Assembly: GCA_008363385.1 (NCBI GenBank)
Contig: RHKY01000051.1
Coordinates: forward strand, 1 to 35,578
Source of the DNA: Acidobacteriota bacterium
Lineage (GTDB): Bacteria; Acidobacteriota; Thermoanaerobaculia; UBA5066
Length of the DNA stretch: 35,578 nt
Direction: 5' to 3'
Shown: in pieces, positions 15,550-22,450 of the stretch
How positions within the stretch are numbered: position 1 is the stretch's first letter
Layout of the letters: every line of letters starts with the position of its first letter
Notes under the pieces: generated by a model
Seen by the model: only the letters and a program-made list of their open reading frames with translations
Database searches by the model: none
Told to the model about the DNA's origin: nothing
Made by a program: the position numbers and the translations under genes

Positions 15550-16499
15550 GACTCGCCGCCTCCGCCCGCGCCCCGGACGGCGCGGACGTACGCCTCGTGG
15601 AGCGTCGGCTCCTCGGTGGCGATCGACACGACCCGAAGCTCCGAGAGCCTGGAGAGGACCTCTCCGAAGGAGGCGCCGGGGCGGAGGGCGACGGCGAGCG
15701 CCGACTCCCCCGTCCGCTCGACGGACTCCACGGCGTCCAGCGCAGCGAGGCGCTCCACCGCCGCGGCGTCCAGGGGCCCCTCGGTCCGGATCCCGAGGCG
15801 GCTCCCCCCGGCGTACCTGGCGCGGACCTCGCCCACGGCCCCCGAGACCAGCTCTCGCCCCTCGCGCATCAGGAGGACGCGGTCGGCGACGCGCTCGACG
15901 AGGGCCATCTGGTGCGCCGAGAGGAGGACCGTCGTGCCGCCCTCGCGCAGGGAGCGGAGGAGGTCGAGCGCCGCCTCCTGCCCCAGCGGGTCCAGGCCCG
16001 AGAAGGGCTCGTCGAGGACCGCCAGGGCCGGCGCGTGGAGGACCGCCGCCGCGAGCTGGACGCGCTGCTGGTTCCCCTTCGAGAGCGTGTCGAGCCGGTC
16101 CTTCGCGCGGTCCGCCAGCCCGAGCCGCTCGAGCCAGGAGAGCGCCCTCTCGCGCGCCTCGGCGCGAGAGAGGCGTCGGAGGACCCCGAGGTGGACGAGC
16201 GTAGTCAGGACCGGGACCTCGCGGTAGAGGCCGCGCTCCTCCGGGAGGTAGCCGACCCGGGCCGGGTCGGCGTGCGGGCTCGCGCCGCCGCTCCCCAGCC
16301 GGTAGAGGAACGAGCCCGAGTCCGGCCTGAGGACGTCGAGGAGCATCCGGACGGTCGTCGTCTTCCCCGCGCCGTTGGGGCCGAGGAGCGCGAAGACCTC
16401 GCCGCGCCGGATCTCGAAGGACAGCCTCTCGACCGCCGAGAGGCCCGCGAAGGCCTTGGAGACCTCGCGCACCTCCAAGATCGGGGGTCCGTCCCTCAC
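15546..16499 (-). CDS. ABC transporter ATP-binding protein (NatA-like)
   Basis: 317 residues from GTG 16499. There is no SD, but TAAGCT lies 10 nt upstream, fitting a leaderless start; an earlier GTG at 16562 has neither. Walker A is GPNGAGKTTT, the signature is LSKGNQQRVQLAAA and Walker B is LAVLDEPFSGLDP, all typical of drug and Na+ exporter ATPases. The last 80 residues are the DUF4162-like extension of this subfamily. It powers the permease encoded next, with a 4-nt overlap. Confidence 0.9.
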   Translation of the reverse strand: MRDGPPILEVREVSKAFAGLSAVERLSFEIRRGEVFALLGPNGAGKTTTVRMLLDVLRPDSGSFLYRLGSGGASPHADPARVGYLPEERGLYREVPVLTTLVHLGVLRRLSRAEARERALSWLERLGLADRAKDRLDTLSKGNQQRVQLAAAVLHAPALAVLDEPFSGLDPLGQEAALDLLRSLREGGTTVLLSAHQMALVERVADRVLLMREGRELVSGAVGEVRARYAGGSRLGIRTEGPLDAAAVERLAALDAVESVERTGESALAVALRPGASFGEVLSRLSELRVVSIATEEPTLHEAYVRAVRGAGGGGES

Positions 16500-16509
16500 G
16501 CCGGAACGG

Positions 16510-16515
16510 AGCTTA
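16510..16515 (-). promoter_or_regulatory. -10-like TAAGCT before the ABC ATPase start
   Basis: On the minus strand TAAGCT ends 10 nt before GTG 16499. No good -35 is visible at 16-18 nt. It would give a transcript starting at or just before the start codon. Confidence 0.35.
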
Positions 16516-16644
16516 GCCCGGGAGCCGCGATCCCGGCCAGCCGCAGGGCGGCGCCCGGACACAGCACCGCGGGCCCCGCCCCGGCGGCGCGGAGCCCGCG
16601 TGCACGGAGGCCGGCCCCCGGGGACCGGGGCCGGTCGCCCATCT

Positions 16645-17091
16645 TCACTTCATCGCGTAGAGGGTGACTTCCTGCCGCGCGGCCGTCAGCGTGGCCGGCT
16701 TCGCGCAGAAGACGTCGTAGCCGTAGCGGGTGTTGGACGCGAGGAAGGTCCTCAGGCGGTTCGGCTGGTTGGCGTCGCCGACGTCGTAGAGGATCCGGGC
16801 GACGGGGCTCATCTCGTCGGCGGCGATCTCGTGCGGCGTCGCGATGAGCGTCGCGAAGACCTTCGTGTTGTCGGCGTTGCAGATGGTCAGGACGGCGTGG
16901 CCCTCGGCGGAGTGCACGGCCCGGACCATGTAGATCCCGGGCTCGAGGACGACGCTCCCCACCTGCAGGCTCTGGTGGACGTAGAAGCCGGCCCAGTCGT
17001 CGCCCAGCGTGGCCTGGGCGGCCGGGGCGAGGACGACGGCCAGCATGGCTGCGATCGCGAGGGCGAGCAGCCACTTCACGACGGATCTCAT
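16645..17091 (-). CDS. Small exported protein of unknown function
   Basis: 148 residues from ATG 17091 with GGAGGTG upstream. A clear signal peptide (about 1-28, cut near AAQA-T) is followed by a compact beta-rich domain with SLQVGSVVLEPGIYMVRAV and VLTICNADNTKVFATL. The 'L.pGiY.v......v.i.n.....v.A.l' pattern is common in small exported proteins of Acidobacteriota that I know only as hypothetical. Two cysteines (in TICNAD and DVFCAKP) may pair. It stands alone, with a long upstream region of over 400 nt. Confidence 0.8.
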   Translation of the reverse strand: MRSVVKWLLALAIAAMLAVVLAPAAQATLGDDWAGFYVHQSLQVGSVVLEPGIYMVRAVHSAEGHAVLTICNADNTKVFATLIATPHEIAADEMSPVARILYDVGDANQPNRLRTFLASNTRYGYDVFCAKPATLTAARQEVTLYAMK

Positions 17092-17470
17092 GTTGGCACC
17101 TCCGTGTCTCGGATCCAGTCCCGTTGGCGCGCCGGATACGGTCCGGTCACCGGCGGGCCGCTCGCGTCCCGCTGTCGTCGTGGGGATTCGCCGGGTGGAG
17201 GTCGAAGGATCGCCGGGTGGGCCTGTCACGAAGCCGCTGTGCCCGGTGACGAGGATTCTCCCCGCTACGTCACCGTTCCGGGCGGTCCCGGGGTGATCTC
17301 TGTCCGCGCTGAACGGGGATTCCGTCCTTCGTGTCCCCGGGAGCCGCTGCCGGCCTCCGTCTAACTAGTGTCTCCTCCCTGCGGCGCTGTCAAGGGTTCG
17401 AACCTTGGAACGATCTTGGAATTCGGTTGGACAGAATCCGCGCACCCGTCGGTCACGGCGCGGGACCGCC
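17092..17470. other. Long intergenic region between divergent genes
   Basis: No credible gene was found. On the minus strand TTGACA (17388-17393) is followed after 18 nt by ACTAGT, a weak promoter candidate for the gene at 16645-17091. GGTTCGAACC (17395-17404) is a 10-bp palindrome within a longer imperfect inverted repeat and touches that -35. It could be an operator. The rest shows no structure I can support. Confidence 0.35.
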
Positions 17471-17499
17471 TTGCCGCCGGCCCGTCCCCCTCGTATCGT
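17471..17499 (+). promoter_or_regulatory. Sigma70-type promoter of speD
   Basis: TTGCCG (17471-17476), a 17-nt spacer, then TATCGT (17494-17499), with GTG 17506 only 6 nt after the -10. Transcription should start at the start codon, giving a leaderless mRNA. The same TTGCCG-N17-TANNNT layout precedes the chemoreceptor gene. Confidence 0.55.
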
Positions 17500-17505
17500 C
17501 GGCCC

Positions 17506-17883
17506 GTGGGCTCGCCCGCCCCCCTCGGCCTCCACCTCCTCCTCGACCTGGCCGACGCGCCGTTCGCGACGCTGGACGACCCCGTCGTCGTCGAGGAGGC
17601 CCTGGTCGCCGCCGCCCGGACGATGCGGGCGCGCGTCCTCGGCATCCACGTCCACAGGCTCGTCCCGCAGGGGATCAGCGGGATCGTCGTCATCTCCGAG
17701 TCCCACCTGACGATCCACACCTGGCCCGAGCGGGGCGAGGCCGCGGTCGACCTCTTCACCTGCGGCGACCCCGCGGGCGCCCGCGAGGCGGTCGCGGGGC
17801 TGCTGGCCCACCTCGGCGCGATGCGCTCGCGGCTGACCGAGATCCTCCGAGGGGCCGGCGAGCCCCCCGCGCCCCCGCGTTGA
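17506..17883 (+). CDS. speD: S-adenosylmethionine decarboxylase proenzyme
   Basis: 125 residues from GTG 17506. It makes decarboxylated SAM, the aminopropyl donor for spermidine. The proenzyme cleaves itself between Glu65 and Ser66 (VVISESHLTIHTWPE), turning Ser66 into the pyruvoyl cofactor. The supporting residues Ser58, His71 and Cys86 (LFTCGD) are all present at the usual spacing of the short bacterial/archaeal class, and the length fits that class. The start is set by a promoter ending 6 nt upstream and by the family's normal N-terminus. It overlaps the next gene by TTGA. No speE is visible in the window. Confidence 0.93.
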   Translation: MGSPAPLGLHLLLDLADAPFATLDDPVVVEEALVAAARTMRARVLGIHVHRLVPQGISGIVVISESHLTIHTWPERGEAAVDLFTCGDPAGAREAVAGLLAHLGAMRSRLTEILRGAGEPPAPPR

Positions 17884-18446
17884 GGTCCCCGCCTCGGCGC
17901 CTCCTCCGCGTCGTCGTCACCGGCCCCGAGTCGACCGGGAAGACGACGCTCGCCCGCATCCTCGCCGGGCGCTTCGACACGACCTGGGCCCCGGAGGCCG
18001 CGCGCGGCTACCTGACCTGCCTCGGCCGGCCTCCGTCGCTCCCGGACATCGAGGCGATCGCGCGCCTGCAGCTGGAGTCGGAGGAGGCGGCCGCCCGGGA
18101 CGCGAGGGGTTTGCTCGTCTGCGACACCGACCTCCTGGCGACCCGGGTCTGGAGCGAGCACTACTTCGGCGTCTGCCCCGGCTGGGTCGCCGAGGAGGCC
18201 GCGCGCCGGCCGTACGACCTCCACCTCCTGTGCCGTGCCGACGTCCCGTGGGTGGACGACGGCCTGCGCGACTCCCCCGGCCTCGGTCCCCGTTTCGAGG
18301 ACGCCTTCCGGAGGGCGCTCCGCGAGGCCGGCCGCCCCTTCGTCGAGCTCTCGGGAAGCTGGCCCGAGAGGGAGGATCGTGCCGTCGCGGCGATCCTCGC
18401 CCTCGGCCTCCCGCCTCTCCGGCAGGCGCGCCCGCGAGAGGGCTAG
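17880..18446 (+). CDS. NadR-type P-loop kinase (ribosylnicotinamide kinase-like)
   Basis: 188 residues, TTG start overlapping the speD stop (TTGA), so probably translationally coupled. Walker A is GPESTGKT at 15-22, followed by WAPEAARGYL, the VCDTDLLATRVWSEHYFG strand and DLHLLCRADVPWVDDGLRD. These are the hallmarks of the NadR C-terminal kinase domain, which phosphorylates nicotinamide riboside to NMN. The NadR HTH and adenylyltransferase domains are absent, so it is a free-standing kinase. Another nucleoside-like substrate is possible. Confidence 0.85.
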   Translation: MRSPPRRLLRVVVTGPESTGKTTLARILAGRFDTTWAPEAARGYLTCLGRPPSLPDIEAIARLQLESEEAAARDARGLLVCDTDLLATRVWSEHYFGVCPGWVAEEAARRPYDLHLLCRADVPWVDDGLRDSPGLGPRFEDAFRRALREAGRPFVELSGSWPEREDRAVAAILALGLPPLRQARPREG

Positions 18447-18464
18447 ACTCGCCCGCGAGCGCAC

Positions 18465-19190
18465 GTGGACAGAGACCCAGAGCGCGGCCCGGGTCCGAAG
18501 CCGGTTTCCGGCATCCGGCCGCGAATCTCCGTCGAGGCGGCGATGGTGCGGGCGCCGGTCTACCCGCTGACGGGCGGCGGACCGGCGGCGCTCCTCGTCC
18601 TCGGGCTCCTCGGGACCGTCCCCTTCGGCGGGATCGCCGGGTGGCTCCTCCTCGTCTTCCTCTGCGCGCTCGTGGTCCGAGATTCGATCCGGGGGCGCGA
18701 CGCCTTCCCGGGCCTCGCCGCGCTCCGGGGAACGCCGGACCCCGGCGGCCTCTGGGTCCGCGCGCTCGCCTCGACGACGGTGGTCCTCTCCCCCGTCCTC
18801 GCGGCTCTGGCTCTGGCGATGCTGGCCGCGAGCTTCCCCGAGGAGGGGCCGCTCCGGGCGGCCGCGGGGATCGCGATCCCCGCCGGCGCCTTCCTCGGTT
18901 TCGTGGGCGTCCTCTTCGTCCCCGCCGCCCTCGTCCTGGCCGTCTCCGACCCCGAGCCCTTCGCCATCCTGCAGCCCGGCCGGATCCGCGGCGTGACCCG
19001 GAGCCTCGCCGCCGCCACGGTCGTCTCCGGGTTCGGCGCCTTCTTCCTCCTTCTCGCGCTCGGCGTGGTGAACAAGCTCGCGCCGACGACGGTGGCGCGA
19101 GGGCTCGACATGGCGATCCTCTCCGGGCTCTTCTTCGTGATCGCGCGCCTGACCGGCCTCGGAGCCCGGAGCCGCGTCCCGCTCGCCTGA
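18465..19190 (+). CDS. Multi-pass membrane protein, function unknown
   Basis: 241 residues from GTG 18465 (no SD; TAGACT 15 nt upstream). A shorter form from ATG 18543 is possible, but the upstream ISVEAAMVRAPVYPLTG helix looks like part of the conserved start. Five or six hydrophobic helices are seen. The pattern (amphipathic APVYPL start, helices in pairs, DPEPFAILQPGRI loop) recalls DUF4013-like proteins. It lies 18 nt after the kinase gene and may belong to the same transcript. Confidence 0.75.
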   Translation: MDRDPERGPGPKPVSGIRPRISVEAAMVRAPVYPLTGGGPAALLVLGLLGTVPFGGIAGWLLLVFLCALVVRDSIRGRDAFPGLAALRGTPDPGGLWVRALASTTVVLSPVLAALALAMLAASFPEEGPLRAAAGIAIPAGAFLGFVGVLFVPAALVLAVSDPEPFAILQPGRIRGVTRSLAAATVVSGFGAFFLLLALGVVNKLAPTTVARGLDMAILSGLFFVIARLTGLGARSRVPLA

Positions 19191-19246
19191 TCCGGGGAGC
19201 CGCGGCCCAGGCGCTCCCGGACGGAGGCGCTATCCTCGGCCCCGAC

Positions 19247-20305
19247 ATGGGCTCCGGCGAGGGGGAGGCGGTGCGCGGAGGGGAGACGCCCGTCTTCAGC
19301 GTCGTCATCCCCGTCTTCAACGGAGAGCGGTTCCTCCCCGAGGCGATCCGGAGCGCCCTCTCGCAGTCCCTCCCGCCTCTCGAGGTCCTCGTCGTGGACG
19401 ACGGCTCCACGGACGGGACGCGGGCCGTGGCGGAGGGCTTCGGGGAGCCGGTGCGCGTCCTGGCGCAGCCCAACGCCGGCCCGTCCGCCGCGCGCAACCG
19501 CGGGGCGAGGGCGGCGCGGGGGGAGTGGGTCGCCTTCCTCGACTCCGACGACCGTTGGGAGCCGGGCTACCTCCGGGCGGCGGCCGCCTACCTGGCGCGG
19601 CAGCCGCGGGTGGGCCTCCTCTGCACCGGCGTGAGGGTCCTCGCCGAGGACGGCACGCCGACGCCGCACGTCATCCTCAAGGAGTCGCCGGGCGCCGCCT
19701 ACTCCACGACCGGGATGCTGGAGAAGGACGTCGGGACGATCCTGCCGCCGATGGTGAGGAAGGACCTCTTCCTCGCCTCGGGCGGCTTCGACGAGACGCT
19801 CCGCGCCAACGAGGACTGCCACCTCTGGCTCCGCCTCTCCCTCGTGACCGAGGTGCACCAGATCCCGGAGCCGCTCCTCCTCTACCGCCGTCACGGCGCC
19901 AACGCCAGCGGGAACCTCCTCGAGAACGCTCGCGAGTCGCTCCGCTCGCTCGACCTCCTCGAGCGGGACCACCGCGAGTTCCGGGAGGCCTACCGCCGGC
20001 CGATGCGGAAGCTCCGCGGCAAGGAGTCGCTCCGTCTCGGCCGGGAGCTCCTCGTGCGGGCGCGGGGCGAGGCCGGGGACGTCGCCCAGGCGCGGCGGGC
20101 CCTCGTCGCCGCGGTCACGTGCCGGCCCGGCCGGCTGCGGGGCTGGGCCTACCTGGCCCTCGCCTGGGTGCCCGGAGGCCCCGCGGCCTTCGCCCGCTGG
20201 AGGGCCCTCGAGCTCAAGCTGAAGGGCCGCCTGAGCGGGACGCCGCTCGCGGCCCGCTTCCGCGGACTGCGCCGCCGCGTGCGCGGGAGCGGCGGCGCGG
20301 GCTGA
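19247..20305 (+). CDS. Family 2 glycosyltransferase
   Basis: 352 residues from ATG 19247. No close SD; TATCCT ends 10 nt upstream. A GT-A fold is clear: SVVIPVFNGERFLPEAIRS, the nucleotide-binding VVDDGSTDGT, the metal-binding FLDSDDRW, and the acceptor-site NEDCHLWLRL. The C-terminal 100 residues are basic and helical, with no clear membrane helices. It transfers a sugar from a nucleotide donor to a cell-surface glycan or lipid. No other glycan genes are adjacent, so the product is unknown. Confidence 0.88.
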   Translation: MGSGEGEAVRGGETPVFSVVIPVFNGERFLPEAIRSALSQSLPPLEVLVVDDGSTDGTRAVAEGFGEPVRVLAQPNAGPSAARNRGARAARGEWVAFLDSDDRWEPGYLRAAAAYLARQPRVGLLCTGVRVLAEDGTPTPHVILKESPGAAYSTTGMLEKDVGTILPPMVRKDLFLASGGFDETLRANEDCHLWLRLSLVTEVHQIPEPLLLYRRHGANASGNLLENARESLRSLDLLERDHREFREAYRRPMRKLRGKESLRLGRELLVRARGEAGDVAQARRALVAAVTCRPGRLRGWAYLALAWVPGGPAAFARWRALELKLKGRLSGTPLAARFRGLRRRVRGSGGAG

Positions 20306-20320
20306 AGCGCCCCTCGGGGC

Positions 20321-20794
20321 TCAGGACCGGGCGGCCGTCGCGAGCTGGGCGCCCGTCATCCGGGCCGCGCGGCCGAACCCGCCGACGTACCGCGCCGCCT
20401 CCGGGACGAACCGGAACAGGAGCATGTCGGGAAGGCCGAGGCGGGGCCCGGCCTCCGGGAAACGAGCCGCGTAGACCTCCCGCCCCGCTCGGTCCGCGTC
20501 CGACCCCTTCTCGAGCGCGACGCACGTCCCCGAGAGGGTGACCCGGGGGAGCTCCTGGGGGTCGCCCACGCCCGTGTCGGGCCGCGTCACCGAAAGGGAG
20601 GCGCGCGGGTCGTCGAGGAGGTTCCGGGTGTGGAGCGAGAGCGGCGAGAGGAGCATCAGGACCCCGGTCAGCCCGGGCTCGACCGCGTAGGAGGTCATCG
20701 AGACGAGGGGAGCCCCCTCGTTCAGCGTCCCGAGCGCCGCCCAGCGCTCGGTCAAGACCAGGTTCGCCGCCTCGGCGTACGCCTCTCCGCCCAT
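20321..20794 (-). CDS. Pyridoxamine-5'-phosphate-oxidase-like FMN-binding split-barrel protein
   Basis: 157 residues from ATG 20794 with AAGGAGGG upstream. The N-terminal helix and strand (LVLTERWAALGTL), the PLVSMTSYAVE strand, SPLSLHTRNLLDDPRASLSV and the late LFRFVPEAARYVGGFGRA are typical of the PNPOx/HugZ-like split barrel. Such proteins bind FMN, F420 or heme and reduce or degrade varied substrates. The length is normal. It is convergent with the glycosyltransferase gene and divergent from the symporter genes. Confidence 0.82.
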   Translation of the reverse strand: MGGEAYAEAANLVLTERWAALGTLNEGAPLVSMTSYAVEPGLTGVLMLLSPLSLHTRNLLDDPRASLSVTRPDTGVGDPQELPRVTLSGTCVALEKGSDADRAGREVYAARFPEAGPRLGLPDMLLFRFVPEAARYVGGFGRAARMTGAQLATAARS

Positions 20795-20871
20795 CGCGAG
20801 CCCTCCTTCCCGGCCGGGGATCGTATCGGACCCCCGCTCCGCCGCGCTACGATGCCGCGCCCGGAGGCCGC

Positions 20872-20979
20872 ATGCCGGAGATACCGCTCTCTACGCACGT
20901 CTTCCTCGTCGTCGTCCCGGCGCTCTTCGCCCTCGCCGCGATCGCCGCGTACCTCCGAGGGGGGCGCCGTGAACGCTGA
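20872..20979 (+). CDS. 35-residue one-helix membrane protein, likely symporter accessory subunit
   Basis: ATG 20872 follows GGAGG by 5 nt. The product is MPEIPLSTHVFLVVVPALFA then LAAIAAYLRGGRRER: one hydrophobic helix and a basic end. It overlaps the symporter gene by 11 nt, and the SD of that gene lies inside it. Very short one-helix proteins directly before Na+/solute symporters are known as small accessory proteins. It fits that role by size, topology and position. Confidence 0.7.
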   Translation: MPEIPLSTHVFLVVVPALFALAAIAAYLRGGRRER

Positions 20980-22414
20980 CGCGACGATCCTCACGATCGT
21001 CGTCGTCTACATGGCGATCCTGCTCGGGATCGGATGGGCGGCCGCCCGGCAGACCCGGTCCACGGAGGACTTCTTCCTGGCGGGCCGCTCGCTCGGCTCG
21101 TGGGTGACGGCGATCTCCTCGACCGCCTCCTCGGAGAGCGGCTGGGTCGTCCTCGGGGCGGTCGGGATGGCCTACGCGCAGGGGGTCTCGGCCCTCTGGT
21201 ACGCGCCGGGGTGCCTCCTCGGCTACGTCGTGAACCTCTACTGGCTCGCGCCGCGCCTGAGGCGCGAGAGCGCGCGGACCGGGGCGCTCACCCTCCCGGA
21301 CCTGATCGCCGCCCGCTTCGGCGACCCGGGGCACGTCCTGCGCCTGGTCGCCGTGGCGATCGTCTTCCTCTCGCTCGGCGGGTACGTCGCCGCGCAGATG
21401 ACGGCCACGGGGAAGGCGATGAGCGCGATCCTGGGCGTCCCCTACGCGCAGGGGATCCTCTGGGGCGGGGCGATCGTCGTCGTCTACACGCTGATGGGGG
21501 GCTTCAGGGCCGTCTCCTGGACCGACTTCTTCCAGGGGATGGTCATGGTCTTCGCCCTCGTGGCCATGCCGCTCCTCGTCGTCGCGAAGGTCGGCGGGTA
21601 CTCGGCGATGCTCGCGAAGGTGTCGGCCGTCTCCCCCGACCTCGTCACGCTCGGAGGGGGGCGGACGGGCTTCGCCCTCTTCGGCTTCGTCGCCGGCCTG
21701 GTCGGGATCGGGCTCGGGTACCCCGGCCAGCCGCACGTCCTGACGCGCTACATGGCCGCCTCGGGCGACGAGAAGATCCGGCAGACGCAGGTGATCGCGA
21801 TGGTCTGGGGCGTCCTGGTCTTCTACGGCGCCGGGATCCTCGGGCTGGCGGGCCGGGTCCTGATGCCCGGGCTCTCGACGCCGGGCGGGGACCCCGAGCA
21901 GCTCTTCCCGCTCCTGTCGCGCTCGCTCCTCCACCCGCTCCTGGCCGGCGTCATGCTCGCCGCGATCCTCTCGGCGATCATGTCGACCGTCTCCTCCCAG
22001 CTCCTGGTCGCCGCCTCGGCGGTCAGCCGCGACGTCTTCGAGCAGGTCCTCGGCAAGGCGCGGACGGACCGGGCCTCGGTCCTGGCGGGCCGCGTCAGCG
22101 TCCTCGTCCTCGGCGCCTTCGCCCTCGTCGTGGCGCTGCAGGACGTCCGCGTCGTCTTCTGGTTCGTCCTCTTCGCCTGGTCCGGGCTCGGGGCGGCCTT
22201 CGGGCCGGTCCTCCTCCTCGGGCTGGACGGGGACCGGGTGACTCGGAAGGGGGCGCTGGCCGGGATGCTGACCGGCTTCCTCGTGACCGTCGCGTGGAAG
22301 ACCTCGGGCCTGTCGGACCGGTTCATCTACGAGCTGGTCCCCGCCTTCGCCCTCTCGTTCCTGGCGACCTGGGGCGTCAGCGCCCTGGAGAGGAGGAGGG
22401 CGCCGGCGGCGTAG
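20969..22414 (+). CDS. Sodium:solute symporter (SSS family, PutP-like)
   Basis: 481 residues from GTG 20969 with GAGGGGGG upstream. About 12-13 helices. Family marks are DFFLAGRSLGSW, STASSESGWVVLGAVGMAY, GGYVAAQMTATGKAM, MGGFRAVSWTDFFQG and AAILSAIMSTVSSQLLVAAS, where the Ser/Thr pair coordinates Na+. The set matches the proline symporter branch best. It imports proline or a similar small solute with Na+. It is translationally coupled to the 35-residue protein and convergent with the ammonia-lyase gene. Confidence 0.88.
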   Translation: MNADATILTIVVVYMAILLGIGWAAARQTRSTEDFFLAGRSLGSWVTAISSTASSESGWVVLGAVGMAYAQGVSALWYAPGCLLGYVVNLYWLAPRLRRESARTGALTLPDLIAARFGDPGHVLRLVAVAIVFLSLGGYVAAQMTATGKAMSAILGVPYAQGILWGGAIVVVYTLMGGFRAVSWTDFFQGMVMVFALVAMPLLVVAKVGGYSAMLAKVSAVSPDLVTLGGGRTGFALFGFVAGLVGIGLGYPGQPHVLTRYMAASGDEKIRQTQVIAMVWGVLVFYGAGILGLAGRVLMPGLSTPGGDPEQLFPLLSRSLLHPLLAGVMLAAILSAIMSTVSSQLLVAASAVSRDVFEQVLGKARTDRASVLAGRVSVLVLGAFALVVALQDVRVVFWFVLFAWSGLGAAFGPVLLLGLDGDRVTRKGALAGMLTGFLVTVAWKTSGLSDRFIYELVPAFALSFLATWGVSALERRRAPAA

Positions 22415-22450
22415 GCCCGGACGCGGCCTCCTCGCCCCGGGACGCGGACG

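Noticed and set aside
11239-16227. Very long open frames across several genes on the opposite strand (also 23737-28875 minus and 26007-29288 plus)
   Set aside because: Arg/Pro/Gly/Ala-rich translations without domains, lying antisense to or out of phase with well-supported genes; expected in DNA this GC-rich.
16500-16562. Earlier GTG start for the ABC ATPase at 16562
   Set aside because: No SD, extra Arg-rich residues not seen in the family, and a -10-like TAAGCT lies between it and GTG 16499.
17388-17412. tRNA-like T-arm (TTCGAAC loop with a 5-bp stem)
   Set aside because: No matching acceptor, D or anticodon arms on either strand; the sequences 60-70 nt away do not pair with the flanks.
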